Assembly: GCA_965208775.1 (NCBI GenBank)
Contig: OZ242360.1
Location: 1,736,001 to 1,800,000, forward strand
Direction of reading: 5' to 3'
DNA: 64,000 nt
From: JAPOVO01 sp026708165
GTDB taxonomy: Bacteria > Chloroflexota > UBA11872 > VXNJ01
Position 1 is the stretch's first letter; the number at the start of each line of letters is the position of its first letter. The notes beneath the pieces were generated by a model, which was not told the DNA's origin, searched no databases, and saw nothing but the letters and a program-made list of their open reading frames with translations. The position numbers and the translations under genes are program-made. Positions 43,601-52,309 of this stretch are shown piece after piece.

Positions 43601-44321
43601 GCGCGGTCCCCTCGACGCCGACCAGCAACTCCACCGCCTCGATGAGATTGCGCGCGACCGGCACGTCGTCGCGGCGACTCGCACCCGAACGGTCCAGGAA
43701 GACAACTTCCATGTCCACCGAACGCGCGCCGACTACGTCCTCGTCGTAGGTGTCGCCTATGAGCGCCGCGTCGCGAAGCTCAACGCCTGCAACCCTCGAA
43801 GCTTCAAGGAAGATCGCGGGATCGGGCTTCTCGGCGCCCACCTCCGCCGAAAAGACGACCACTTCGAACAGGTGCCGAAGCCTAAGGTCCTCGAGAATGA
43901 GCGGCAGCAGGTAGCTGAAGTTGCTCAGCACGCCCACCCGCGCCCCGGCCCCGCGCGCCAGCCGGACTGCGGGTGTCGCCTCCGGGAACGCCACGTTTGG
44001 AAATGTGTCGGCGAGTATTTGCCCCACTCGCTCCGGTGGGAGGGGGCAGACCTTCGGCCCGCCGAGCGCGTCGATGGTCAGGACGCCGCAATCCCGTCGG
44101 AGCTGTTCCAGGTCGTCGCGAGTCTTGACTCTCCGCTGCTGCTTCCGGAAGAACGCCATCTCCTGGGCTATCGCCGTCCGGGCCGCATCCATCGAGACTT
44201 CGACGCCATTGGACGCCAGCAGCCGCCTGAAGTCCTCCGGCGGATCGGCCTTGCGGCCGAAGCCGAAGAGCGTCCCGAACGCGTCGAAGAAGATGAATCG
44301 GGGTTTCGCGGCGTTGGACAT
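43581..44321 (-). CDS. HAD-superfamily hydrolase
   Basis: 246 residues from ATG 44321. Motif I FFDAFGTLFGF has the nucleophile Asp13 and, as in 2-haloacid dehalogenase-like members, a Phe/Gly rather than a second Asp at +2. Motif II is VLSNFSY (Ser/Asn), motif III is the Lys in GAEKPDP, and motif IV is LIGDTYDEDVVGA. The cap region between I and II is about 100 residues (C1 type). It hydrolyses a small phosphate ester or haloacid; substrate unknown. It converges with ribH and overlaps it slightly. HAD phosphatases that remove the ribityl pyrimidine phosphate are needed for riboflavin synthesis, so proximity to ribH is suggestive only. Confidence 0.85.
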   Translation of the reverse strand: MSNAAKPRFIFFDAFGTLFGFGRKADPPEDFRRLLASNGVEVSMDAARTAIAQEMAFFRKQQRRVKTRDDLEQLRRDCGVLTIDALGGPKVCPLPPERVGQILADTFPNVAFPEATPAVRLARGAGARVGVLSNFSYLLPLILEDLRLRHLFEVVVFSAEVGAEKPDPAIFLEASRVAGVELRDAALIGDTYDEDVVGARSVDMEVVFLDRSGASRRDDVPVARNLIEAVELLVGVEGTAPSRSSA

Positions 44322-44808
44322 CTAAATGGACGGCCTCGCGTTATTCCAGGTCGGCTTCAGCGGGTAGAGCCATTCTACGCATCGGTTCACGAAGAAGCGG
44401 TCTCGTTAGCGACGGTCTCTCTTCCCTTCCCGACTTTTGAGTAAACCGATGGCTCGAAATATGGGGCGATATTGGCAAAACCGCAAGTCAGTAAGCAGTT
44501 CATGCGCGACTTTCTCTTTCAAATGATTCTCATTCTCATTTAACATGTTTGTCGTTCAAGTCCGATTGGACGTGAACCTAATGCCGGTCGTCCGTGGCGC
44601 GAAAATCATGGGAGTGAGTTGCAGGAGAGTCGCTCCGATCGAACGCGATCCACATGGCAGCGATGTCCGGTTGGAGGATTGGCGCAGCCATGGTACATGT
44701 CCCTTGGCTAACGCGAGTGTTACGGCCGTCTCGAAATGGATCGGCGGGTCACCTAAAATTGCTGTCGGTGACGGGAGGCCGAAAATACACCAACTGGGAC
44801 CCAATTAG
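44322..44808. other. Gene-poor gap between HAD hydrolase and ABC exporter, with a Fur-like box
   Basis: 487 bp. Short frames exist on both strands (for example 44545-44808 plus and 44556-44804 minus), but they mirror one another, have no recognisable motif and are not accepted. The stretch contains the Fur-like repeat listed separately. It also must contain the promoter of the exporter gene that begins at 44809. Confidence 0.4.
44522..44540 (+). promoter_or_regulatory. Fur-box-like hexamer repeat
   Basis: AATGATTCTCATTCTCATT resembles the Fur consensus (three ATTNTC-type hexamers, AATGAGAATGAGAATCATT on the other strand). It is about 270 bp before the exporter gene. No iron-uptake gene is adjacent, so its target is uncertain. 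Confidence 0.35.
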
Positions 44809-46587
44809 ATGCTGATATTTGCTCAAAGAGTCTGGGCCGTGATGCGCGGCTACCGCCTGATGTTCGTCGTGTCGGTGCTGGCCGCGCTCGCTTACACGGC
44901 AATGAACGTCATCCCTCCCCTGTTCATACGCCAGATCATCGTATGGGTGACCGAGGGCGAAGGCACGGTTATGGGGCTGGCGCTGATCGTTGTCGCGACG
45001 ATGGCAATGTACGTCCTGCGCGGCGTCTTCAACTACATTGACCGTTACTGGGCGCACGTGGCCGCCTACGGGGCGTTGCACCGGATGACGATGGGCCTGT
45101 ACACGCGCCTGCAGAGTCTCTCGGCGCACTACTTCTCCCGGCAGAGGACTGGCGAGCTGATCTCCAGGGGCGTTGCCGACATGCAGGCGCTGGAGAGCTT
45201 CATCGCCCACGCGGTGCAGATGATCATTCTCAGCATCACCATCCCGCTCGGCATGATCATCGTCCTTTTCGTGATCAACTGGCAGCTCGCGCTGCTCGTC
45301 TTCGTACCGGTCCCGGCGCTGATATGGATAACCGCCTGGCTAAGCCCCAAGCTGCGCGTGATGTGGAGAGGCACGCGAGCGAAGCTCGGCATCGTCACGT
45401 CCACGTATCAGGAAAACCTCCAGGGCATCAGCGTGATCCGGTCGTTCACCCGTGAACCCGAACGGACTGAAGAGCTGAGGGAAGCCAGCTACGACTTTCA
45501 CAAGGACGTGGTGCGCGCCAACAAGTTCACTACGATCCCGAACTCCGCGGTCGAATTCGTTTCCGGAGTTGGCATGGTCCTGCTGCTCTGGTTCGGAGGG
45601 CGTGCGGCCATGGCCGGGGACCTGTCGGCCGCCGACCTCTTCCTGTTCATCTTCTATCTCGCGCTGATCTACAAGCCGGTGCTCGACCTGGCCCGCGCAA
45701 ACGAGCAGTTGCAGACGGCCCTCGCCAGCTCCGACCGGGTTTTCGAGGCTTGGGACACCAAGCCTCGAATCTACGACAAGCCCGAAGTCGTCGCTCCGGA
45801 GAAGCCGCGTTGGGACATCGAGTTCAAGAACGTCAGCTTCGCGTACAAGGACGACCTCGCCGTGCTGCGCAACATGAGCTTCCGGGTCGAGGAAGGCGAG
45901 GTCGTGGCGCTCGTGGGGCCGACTGGCAGCGGCAAGACCACCACGGTCAACATGATTCCGCGCTTCTACGATCCTGATGAAGGGGCGATACTGGTCGGCG
46001 GGGCCGACGTGCGCGATCTGCCGCTCCATCATCTGAGATCGGGCGTCGCGATGGTGATGCAGGACGTATTCCTGTTCAACGACACCATCCGCAAGAACCT
46101 GCTGATCGGACGGCCGGATGCCACGCACGAGGAGCTGGTGGCGGCCGCAACCGCCGCCAACGCGCACGACTTCATCATCGCGACTCCCAACGGCTACGAC
46201 ACGGTTATCGGAGAACGCGGAATCCGGCTGAGCGGCGGCGAGAAGCAGCGAATTTCCATCGCCAGGGCGCTGCTCAAGGACGCTCCGGTGCTGGTTCTCG
46301 ACGAGGCCACGTCTTCGGTCGACGTGGAGTCCGAGTTCGAGATTCAGCAGGCGCTAAGCCGGCTGGCCGAACGGCGCACGACGCTGGTGATAGCCCATCG
46401 ACTCTCGACCATCCGCAACGCCGACAGGATCATCTTCCTGCGTGAGGGGCGCATCGACGAGGTCGGGACTCACGACGAACTTCTGGCGCTGGACGGCTCC
46501 TACGCCCGGATGCACTACTCGCAGACGCTTACCAGGGAGTGGCGGCTCCGCACCGAAACCCCGGTCGCGACCCCAGGCGGGAGCTAG
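44809..46587 (+). CDS. ABC exporter half-transporter (membrane and ATPase domains fused)
   Basis: 592 residues. Six membrane helices in about 1-310 (first FVVSVLAALAYTAM), the type I exporter layout of MsbA/LmrA-like proteins. Nucleotide-binding domain: Walker A GPTGSGKTT (about 370-378), Q-loop in VMQDVFLFNDT, signature LSGGEKQR (about 474-481), Walker B VLVLDEATSSVD, and H-loop IAHRLSTI. It would act as a homodimer exporting lipid, drug or peptide in the cytoplasmic membrane. Single gene, and no partner half is next to it. Start ATG 44809 has no strong ribosome site. A toxin-antitoxin pair follows about 140 bp later. Confidence 0.92.
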   Translation: MLIFAQRVWAVMRGYRLMFVVSVLAALAYTAMNVIPPLFIRQIIVWVTEGEGTVMGLALIVVATMAMYVLRGVFNYIDRYWAHVAAYGALHRMTMGLYTRLQSLSAHYFSRQRTGELISRGVADMQALESFIAHAVQMIILSITIPLGMIIVLFVINWQLALLVFVPVPALIWITAWLSPKLRVMWRGTRAKLGIVTSTYQENLQGISVIRSFTREPERTEELREASYDFHKDVVRANKFTTIPNSAVEFVSGVGMVLLLWFGGRAAMAGDLSAADLFLFIFYLALIYKPVLDLARANEQLQTALASSDRVFEAWDTKPRIYDKPEVVAPEKPRWDIEFKNVSFAYKDDLAVLRNMSFRVEEGEVVALVGPTGSGKTTTVNMIPRFYDPDEGAILVGGADVRDLPLHHLRSGVAMVMQDVFLFNDTIRKNLLIGRPDATHEELVAAATAANAHDFIIATPNGYDTVIGERGIRLSGGEKQRISIARALLKDAPVLVLDEATSSVDVESEFEIQQALSRLAERRTTLVIAHRLSTIRNADRIIFLREGRIDEVGTHDELLALDGSYARMHYSQTLTREWRLRTETPVATPGGS

Positions 46588-46706
46588 AGAAGAAGGGGCC
46601 CCCTTCCTCCTCGCCGGGCTAGCGAGTTCATAGCGTCTTCAATTGGGTCGCGTTCGACGGCGCGTGGCAATGGCATCGGGGCGTTGACGACTTGCACGGA
46701 AGGATG

Positions 46707-46726
46707 CTGTATATTGCGCTGTATAT
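46707..46726 (+). promoter_or_regulatory. Direct repeat CTGTATAT x2 over the antitoxin start
   Basis: CTGTATAT at 46707-46714 and again at 46719-46726 (12-bp period) overlap the ATG at 46725. Direct or inverted repeats over a toxin-antitoxin promoter are usual operators of ribbon-helix-helix antitoxins. The repeats also supply a TATATT-like -10. Confidence 0.4.
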
Positions 46727-46946
46727 GGCATCGACCCGAACGCAGATATATCTGACTGAAGACCAGCGGGACCGACTTGACGAGCTTGCGGAGCGTGAAG
46801 GCAAGTCGCTGGCGGCTTTGATCCGCGCCGCGGTCGACGAGTTTCTCATCCGTTCGGCGCCCGACCCGGGCAAGGCGCTCGACGCGACCTTTGGCAGCGC
46901 TCCGAATTTCGAGGTCCCGTCTCGAAGTGAATGGGACCGTGGCTGA
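46725..46946 (+). CDS. vapB: Ribbon-helix-helix antitoxin (CopG/VapB-like)
   Basis: 73 residues from ATG 46725 (MASTRTQIYLTEDQRDRLDELAEREG). The beta strand TRTQIYL and the two following helices (TEDQRDRLDELAERE, SLAALIRAAVDEFL) form a ribbon-helix-helix DNA-binding domain. The tail ATFGSAPNFEVPSRSEWDRG is the toxin-binding part, with the SRSEWDRG ending that I recognise from VapB antitoxins. An earlier start at 46692 is unlikely. It overlaps the toxin start by 8 bases. No Shine-Dalgarno is seen, and the direct repeat on the start codon suggests self-repression. Confidence 0.87.
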   Translation: MASTRTQIYLTEDQRDRLDELAEREGKSLAALIRAAVDEFLIRSAPDPGKALDATFGSAPNFEVPSRSEWDRG

Positions 46947-47316
46947 ACTGCTACTAGATACCGATGTCTTCGTCGATCATCTGCGGGGCGCGCGGCGGCT
47001 CACCCTGGGGGATGAGCAGGTTGCCTACTCGGTGGTGACTCGCTGCGAGCTCTTTGCCGGCCGGCAAGGCGAAGAGAGCCGGGTTGCGGAACTGCTGGAG
47101 CCGTTCGTGGAGATTCCGATGGATCGTGGAGTTGCCGAAATGGCCGGTCGTTTCCGCCGGCGTCATCGAGTTCGGATCGCCGATGCCCTGATAGGCGCCA
47201 CGGCGCTCCAGCACGGACTCACGCTGGTGACCAGAAACGTCCTTGACTTTGAAGCCATACCTAACTTGCGAGTACGTTTGCCGGTGCCGAACGCCTCAGA
47301 CTGGAACGGGAGTTAG
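46939..47316 (+). CDS. vapC: VapC-type PIN-domain ribonuclease toxin
   Basis: 125 residues from GTG 46939, the first codon that gives the normal PIN start VAELLLDTDVFVDHLRG. Acidic residues of the nuclease are Asp8 and Asp13, Glu (TRCELFAGR), and Asp in RIADALIGA and NVLDFEAI. The gene overlaps the antitoxin by 8 bases. Another upstream TTG at 46891 would extend into the antitoxin in a different frame and is rejected. It is the third VapBC-class module of this window, and a HicAB module follows about 90 bp downstream on the same strand. Confidence 0.9.
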   Translation: MAELLLDTDVFVDHLRGARRLTLGDEQVAYSVVTRCELFAGRQGEESRVAELLEPFVEIPMDRGVAEMAGRFRRRHRVRIADALIGATALQHGLTLVTRNVLDFEAIPNLRVRLPVPNASDWNGS

Positions 47317-47369
47317 CGCGAACAGTCAGACTCTTCCCGTCCTTTCCGTCACTACGTACCCGTGGTCAG

Positions 47370-47398
47370 TTGGCGATCGCATATAAAGGTGCGATAAT
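47370..47398 (+). promoter_or_regulatory. Promoter of hicAB, probably leaderless
   Basis: TTGGCG (47370-47375) and GATAAT (47393-47398) are separated by 17 bp. Only six bases lie between the -10 and the hicA ATG at 47405, so transcription should begin at or next to the start codon. No Shine-Dalgarno is present. Confidence 0.55.
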
Positions 47399-47404
47399 GA
47401 GCCA

Positions 47405-47611
47405 ATGACCAGCCGCGAGTTCATTAGGCGAGCTAGGGCCTATGCTCGCAGGACAGGACAAGCATTCCGTTTCGATGCGACTCACGGCAAGGGTAGTCAC
47501 GGCAGACTGTACGTAGGCGCCCGGTTTACGACAGTCAAACGCGGCGAGTTGTCCAAGGGGATGTTGGCCGCGATGCTGCGTCAGCTGGACATAGACCGGG
47601 GGGAGTTCTGA
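47405..47611 (+). CDS. hicA: HicA-type mRNA interferase toxin
   Basis: 68 residues, the usual HicA size. A double-stranded RNA-binding-like fold with the catalytic His in THGKGSHGRLYVG (the KGSH motif, about residue 32) and the conserved ending MLRQLDIDRGEF (L..I.. EF). It degrades mRNA when not neutralised. It lies four bases ahead of hicB in the common hicA-hicB order. The close -10 box suggests that the transcript starts at the gene. Confidence 0.93.
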   Translation: MTSREFIRRARAYARRTGQAFRFDATHGKGSHGRLYVGARFTTVKRGELSKGMLAAMLRQLDIDRGEF

Positions 47612-47614
47612 GCC

Positions 47615-48043
47615 ATGATCTACGCATACCCATGTCGACTGACCTCCGATGAAGACGGGAGCCTGGTGGTCACGTTCCCCGACGTCCCGGAGGCAATTAC
47701 GGGCGGAAGAGACCGTTACGAGGCCTTGGCAATGGCGGAGGACGCGTTGGCCACGGCGCTGGCCGGATACGTTCATGCGAAGTGGGATATCCCGCCGCCC
47801 AGTGATGCGGACCAGGGGCAGGTGTCAGTCCCGGTGCCGACTGTCGTCGCCGCCAAACTCGCCCTGTATTCAGCGATGCGGGCGCAGCGCATCACGAAGG
47901 TGGAGCTTGCCGATAGGCTGGGGGTGAGCGAATCCGCCGTGCGAAAGCTGACCAACCCGGACCACCGCTCCCACATCGGTCAGGTCCAGAAGGCGCTCCG
48001 AGCAGTGGGACGCAGCATGACGGTCGAGGTTACGCTCGTCTAA
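47615..48043 (+). CDS. hicB: HicB-type antitoxin with DNA-binding HTH
   Basis: 142 residues. The N-terminal partial RNase H-like HicB fold is seen in CRLTSDEDGSLVVTFPDVPEAITGG (about 7-31) with the following helix EALAMAEDALATALAGY. A helix-turn-helix occupies about 90-140 (ITKVELADRLGVSESAVRKLTNP), which would bind the operon promoter. Standard length for the HTH-type HicB. ATG 47615 follows the toxin gene by 3 bases, so both are co-translated. Assignment is firm. Confidence 0.93.
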   Translation: MIYAYPCRLTSDEDGSLVVTFPDVPEAITGGRDRYEALAMAEDALATALAGYVHAKWDIPPPSDADQGQVSVPVPTVVAAKLALYSAMRAQRITKVELADRLGVSESAVRKLTNPDHRSHIGQVQKALRAVGRSMTVEVTLV

Positions 48044-48443
48044 TTGAAACGAGGCGTCGAATCCGACCAGGCGCACGAGACAGCGACGGCCGGTTGATCC
48101 GCAGCCATCGGCGCCTCGCCCATGGCTCGACCTGGTCGCGTTCGCAAGCCAGCTACCAGACGGCTTCCGAGCTGTCCTTCCATTTGCGGTCTGCTGTTTC
48201 CGTTGACCGCGAATCGTCACGGTGGTACATTCACAAACTTCGGAATTTCGTTGAAATGGAGGGACGCAAGCCTTCCGGAGTAATCGCTCTCCATAGGGGC
48301 GATCCTCGCTGGCAAAATGCGGCTTTTGCCGAACAGTTCTGATTTTGCCGGGCCGTCTGTTCCGGTAGCCAGAGGGGGCCAAGACGGTTAGTTAGCACGT
48401 TTCGACAACGGGTCGAAGCGTCAATAGACAAGAGGAGTGCTCA
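48044..48443. other. Gene-poor gap between hicB and the UgpC/MalK-type ATPase gene
   Basis: About 400 bp, with only short out-of-phase frames on both strands that show no family feature. The last 60 bp lead into AAGAGGAGTGCTCA before the TTG start at 48444 and must hold the promoter of that gene. I see no repeat, strong hairpin or operator here. Confidence 0.4.
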
Positions 48444-49568
48444 TTGGCAAGCGTAACTCTCGACCGGGTCACCAAGCGATTTGGGGAAGTGACCGCGGTC
48501 AACAACGTAACCATCGAAGTTCTGGACCGTGAGTTCCTGGTCCTTGTGGGACCGTCGGGATGCGGCAAGTCCACGACCCTGCGGCTGATCGCGGGTCTGG
48601 AGGAGCTGACCGACGGCAACATCTACATCGGCGACAGGCTCGTAAATGACGTAGCTCCCAAAGACCGTGACATCGCCATGGTGTTCCAGAGCTACGCGCT
48701 GTACCCGCACATGAGCGTGTACGACAACCTGGCGTTCGGCCTGAAGCTGCGCAAGACGCCGAAGAAGGAAATCGAGCGCCGCGTCCAGGAAGCCGCCGAG
48801 CTACTCGCTATCGGCGAGCTGCTCGACCGGAAGCCGAAGCAGCTTTCCGGTGGTCAGCGCCAGCGTGTCGCGCTGGGGCGAGCCATCGTTCGCGAGCCCA
48901 AGGTCTTCCTGATGGACGAGCCGCTTTCGAACCTTGACGCCAAGCTGCGCGTCCAGACGAGGGCGGAGCTGATCAGGCTGCACGAGCGGCTTCAGACGAC
49001 CGTGATCTACGTCACGCACGACCAGACCGAGGCAATGACGATGGGTTCGCGGATCGCGGTGCTGCGGGACGGCGTCCTTCAGCAGCTTGGAAGCCCGCAG
49101 AACGTATACGACTTCCCGTCCAACATGTTCGTCGCCGGATTCATCGGAAGCCCCGCGATGAACTTCTTCGACGCCAGGATCACTGGCACAGTGGACAACA
49201 TGCAAGTCGAGCTGAGCGGCGGCGGGGCCACGCTCAACGTTCCGCCCGACAAGCGAGCCAGGTACGCCGACTACCTGGGCAAGGACGTGATCTTTGGTCT
49301 GCGACCGGAGGACATGTTCGACCCGGTGTTTGCCCCCAGCCGAACGACTGAGAAGGAGCTGGTTCGGGGCAACGTGGATGTTTTCGAGCCGCTCGGCAGC
49401 GAGGTCTACCTGTACATGATCGCGGGGGACGATTCCTTCATCGCCCGCGTCGACCCGCGAACAGCGGCCGCCGTCGGATCCGAGTATGAGCTGGTCTTCG
49501 ACATGAACACCATGCACATCTTCGATCCCGCCACGCAAGAGGCGATCGGCGAGGAGGAAACAGGCTAG
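48444..49568 (+). CDS. ugpC: ABC transporter ATPase of the UgpC/MalK (carbohydrate) type
   Basis: 374 residues from TTG 48444, behind GAGGAG. Walker A GPSGCGKSTT (about 37-46), Q-loop VFQSYALYPHM (about 81-91), signature LSGGQRQR (about 135-142), Walker B VFLMDEPLSNLDAKLR, and H-loop VTHDQTEAMT. The C-terminal 130 residues are the TOBE/regulatory domain (GLRPEDM, FEPLGSEVYLY). It would power uptake of a sugar, polyol or glycerol phosphate; such ATPases often serve several transporters, which fits the absence of permease genes here. A strong terminator follows its stop codon by 15 bp. Confidence 0.92.
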   Translation: MASVTLDRVTKRFGEVTAVNNVTIEVLDREFLVLVGPSGCGKSTTLRLIAGLEELTDGNIYIGDRLVNDVAPKDRDIAMVFQSYALYPHMSVYDNLAFGLKLRKTPKKEIERRVQEAAELLAIGELLDRKPKQLSGGQRQRVALGRAIVREPKVFLMDEPLSNLDAKLRVQTRAELIRLHERLQTTVIYVTHDQTEAMTMGSRIAVLRDGVLQQLGSPQNVYDFPSNMFVAGFIGSPAMNFFDARITGTVDNMQVELSGGGATLNVPPDKRARYADYLGKDVIFGLRPEDMFDPVFAPSRTTEKELVRGNVDVFEPLGSEVYLYMIAGDDSFIARVDPRTAAAVGSEYELVFDMNTMHIFDPATQEAIGEEETG

Positions 49569-49582
49569 TTTCCAGAACATTC

Positions 49583-49620
49583 GGCGGGGTCGGGGAAATC
49601 CCCGACCCCGCCTTTGTTTT
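49583..49620 (+). terminator. Rho-independent terminator after the UgpC/MalK-type gene
   Basis: Perfect 13-bp stem GGCGGGGTCGGGG (49583-49595) with 49600-49612, loop of four, then TTTGTTTT. It separates the ATPase gene from the polysaccharide cluster. Confidence 0.92.
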
Positions 49621-49662
49621 ATGGCGAAACTCTGGCCGTAGCGTCTGGCGTGGGCAAGTAGA

Positions 49663-50802
49663 TTGAGAGTCGGCCTCAACGCGCTGGTGATGTTCACGAG
49701 CGGCGGCCTCCGCAACGCCGGAGTGTCCCGTTACACCAGGGGACTTACGACCGCGCTGATCTCAGCGGGCGGCCACGAGTATGTGGCCTTCGTCAACAGC
49801 GGCGTCCGCGAGAACCCGTATGGGTCCGCCGCCGGGGCGGAATTCGTTAGAACGGCGCTTCCGACCGCGCGGACTTCGACCAGGATTCTGTGGGAGCAAC
49901 TCGCGCTGCCGTTTCACGCCGCGTTCCGCCAGCTCGACCTGGTGCACTCGTTTCTGAACGTTTCGCCGCTGTTCAGCGCCGCGGCGCAGGTGTTGACGAT
50001 TCACGATCTGTCTTATCTCACGACCCCGTGGGCGCATCCGCTGCGACGGCGAATCTTCCTGCGCTTCATGAGCCAGCGGTCCGCCGCCGCCGCGGGGGCC
50101 ATTCTGGCGGACTCCAAGGCGACCAGGGACGACATATCGCGGATATTCGGAATTCAACGCGAGAAGATACGGGTCGTTTACCCCGGTTTCGACCCCGACA
50201 TGCGGCCGGCGTCCGAAGACGAAATAGCCCGCTTTCGGGCGAGAAAGGGTCTTCCCGACCGTTTCGTTTTGTATCTGGGAACGTTAGAACCCAGGAAGAA
50301 CGTGCCGGCGCTGGTCCGCGCGTATGGACGGCTGCGGCGCGCGGGCGCCTACGACGGCCCGCTCGTGATTGCGGGCGCAAAGGGATGGGGATACCGGGAT
50401 ATCGAGTCGGCCATCGAAGAGGAGAGCCTGGCGGACGATGTATATCTGGTCGGCTATGTCGACAGGGAGGAACAGCCCCTTTGGTACAATTCCGCGCAGG
50501 TCTTCGTATATCCCTCCGCATACGAGGGATTCGGGATGCCTGCTCTGGAAGCAATGGCATGCGGCACGCCGGTAATAACCTCATCGACTTCTTCGTTGCC
50601 GGAGGTAGTTGGCGACGCTGGAGTTACGGTTGAGCCGGACTCGGTCGAACAGATTGCCGATGCGCTTGCCGAGCTGGTCAATTCCGAATCGCGCCGGGGG
50701 GAGTTACGGGAGCGCGGGACCGCGCGAGCATCGTTGTTCTCGTGGGAGATAGCCGCCGCCCGATGTCACGAAGCTTACGAGTACGCGCTGAGCAAGAGCT
50801 AG
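49663..50802 (+). CDS. Glycosyltransferase, GT4 family
   Basis: 379 residues from TTG 49663. GT-B fold: N-terminal half GGLRNAGVSRYTRGLTTAL (acceptor side) and LVHSFLNVSPLFSAA; C-terminal half has VLYLGTLEPRKNVPALV (about 204-220), VYLVGYVDREEQPLWYNSA and the E-x7-E motif in YPSAYEGFGMPALEAMACG (about 286-304) that binds the nucleotide sugar. It transfers a sugar in a retaining reaction, probably in assembly of the exopolysaccharide repeat unit. First gene of the cluster after the terminator. Its 3' end overlaps the sugar transferase gene by about 40 bases. Confidence 0.92.
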   Translation: MRVGLNALVMFTSGGLRNAGVSRYTRGLTTALISAGGHEYVAFVNSGVRENPYGSAAGAEFVRTALPTARTSTRILWEQLALPFHAAFRQLDLVHSFLNVSPLFSAAAQVLTIHDLSYLTTPWAHPLRRRIFLRFMSQRSAAAAGAILADSKATRDDISRIFGIQREKIRVVYPGFDPDMRPASEDEIARFRARKGLPDRFVLYLGTLEPRKNVPALVRAYGRLRRAGAYDGPLVIAGAKGWGYRDIESAIEEESLADDVYLVGYVDREEQPLWYNSAQVFVYPSAYEGFGMPALEAMACGTPVITSSTSSLPEVVGDAGVTVEPDSVEQIADALAELVNSESRRGELRERGTARASLFSWEIAAARCHEAYEYALSKS

Positions 50803-52271
50803 AGAACGGCCCCGCGCAGCCTTCGCCGGCGGTCGACTCACCGTCTCCCAAAAGCAGGCACTCTCGCAAGGTATGGCCTTGGATAACGTTCGCCGGTGAC
50901 GCGGCGTCGCTCGCGGGCGCGTTCTTTCTCGCCTACTGGCTTCGCTACGGGCTGGAGCTAGGTCCCGCGCTCACGGAGTTTCAGTTCGCGCCGATCAGTG
51001 CGTACTGGCCCGTCGGCCTCGGATTCGGCTTGGCGGCGTTGTTTCAACTCTACTTGCACGGCGCTTACGAACCGGGGCGGCGGTTCACGTGGCTGGACGA
51101 GGCCCCAAGGCTGACCAACTCGCTTCTATTCGCGACCGCCGCGGTGATCGTCGTTTTCTTCCTGTTCCGACCGGCCTTCTTTTCGCGCTTGATGTTCGGG
51201 TATCTGTTCGTTTGCTCGGTGGCCGCGGTCGCCATGGCCCGCCTCATCATCCACTATGCGGCCGCATGGCGGCAGCGGCGGGGGCTGGACATCGAGAACG
51301 TCGTGGTGGTCGGCTCCGGCAATGCCGCCAAGATGCTCATGCAGCAGATGCACGCCACGTCGGGTCTGGGGCTGCGGCTGGTCGGGTTCGTTGACGACGC
51401 CCGCAAGAACGGGCGCAACTTCGGCCGGTTTCGGCACCTAGGGGCCGTCGACGAGCTGGGACAGCTTTGTGAGCTGCTCGATCTTGACCGGGTCTTCCTG
51501 GCGCTTCCTCCCGCCGCCACGGAAACCGCCGCCCGCGCTATCGCCTCGTGCAGAAAGGCCGGAGTGTCGATCTCCATAGTTCCCGACCTAGTCGAGCTTC
51601 AGACAGGCAGAATCGACATCGACAACATCGCGGGAATCCCGCTGGTAACGCTGATGCCGAGTAGCATCAAGGGATTCCGGCAGGCCCAGAAGCGACTGCT
51701 CGATCTGACGGTCGCGACCCTTACAGTGATCGTACTGTCGCCGCTGGTCGTTATCGTCGCTCTGGCGATCAAGCTCGATTCACGCGGACCCGTTCTGTTC
51801 AAGCAAAAGAGGATCGGACGGGCAGGAAAACCGTTCAATCTCTACAAGTTCCGATCCATGGTCAGGGATGCCGAGGAGTTGCGCAAAGACCTCTACCCCG
51901 ACACGGAGTCGGAACTGCTCTTCAAGCGGCAGGACGACAGGCGCAGAACACGGCTCGGGCGGTTCCTGCGAAAGACGAGCATCGACGAACTCCCGCAGCT
52001 GATCAACGTCTTTCGAGGGGAGATGAGTCTGGTCGGTCCCCGCGCCCAGGTTCCCGAGGAAGTGGCGCTATACGACTCCTGGGCGCAAAACCGCCTGGAA
52101 GCGCCACCGGGCATGACTGGTCTATGGCAGATCAGCGGCAGAAGCAACCTGACGTTCGAAGAGATGGTGATGATGGATACGTACTACATAGGTCACTGGT
52201 CGCTGGGACTTGACCTCAAAATTCTGGCCCGTACCGTTCCAGCCGTGATCCGCGGCGACGGCGCATACTGA
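50763..52271 (+). CDS. Undecaprenyl-phosphate sugar transferase (WbaP/EpsL-like initiating enzyme)
   Basis: 502 residues from ATG 50763; a GTG seven codons earlier is possible. Five membrane helices, four of them in about 42-170, then a NAD-binding-like domain (VVVVGSGNAAKMLM), then a further helix near 320 and the bacterial sugar transferase domain. The domain shows KRIGRAGKPFNLYKFRSM, RKTSIDELPQLINVFRGEMS and VGPRAQVP, all typical of polyisoprenyl-phosphate hexose-1-phosphate transferases. It starts synthesis of the repeat unit at the inner face of the membrane. It overlaps the preceding GT4 gene; the following GT4 gene begins 38 bp later. Confidence 0.93.
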   Translation: MSRSLRVRAEQELENGPAQPSPAVDSPSPKSRHSRKVWPWITFAGDAASLAGAFFLAYWLRYGLELGPALTEFQFAPISAYWPVGLGFGLAALFQLYLHGAYEPGRRFTWLDEAPRLTNSLLFATAAVIVVFFLFRPAFFSRLMFGYLFVCSVAAVAMARLIIHYAAAWRQRRGLDIENVVVVGSGNAAKMLMQQMHATSGLGLRLVGFVDDARKNGRNFGRFRHLGAVDELGQLCELLDLDRVFLALPPAATETAARAIASCRKAGVSISIVPDLVELQTGRIDIDNIAGIPLVTLMPSSIKGFRQAQKRLLDLTVATLTVIVLSPLVVIVALAIKLDSRGPVLFKQKRIGRAGKPFNLYKFRSMVRDAEELRKDLYPDTESELLFKRQDDRRRTRLGRFLRKTSIDELPQLINVFRGEMSLVGPRAQVPEEVALYDSWAQNRLEAPPGMTGLWQISGRSNLTFEEMVMMDTYYIGHWSLGLDLKILARTVPAVIRGDGAY

Positions 52272-52309
52272 GAGGAAGGCCGGAACATCAGCGCGCCACG
52301 TATCCTCAC

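Noticed and set aside
44545..44808. 87-codon frame right after the Fur-like box
   Set aside because: No motif, no ribosome site, and an equal-length frame on the other strand.
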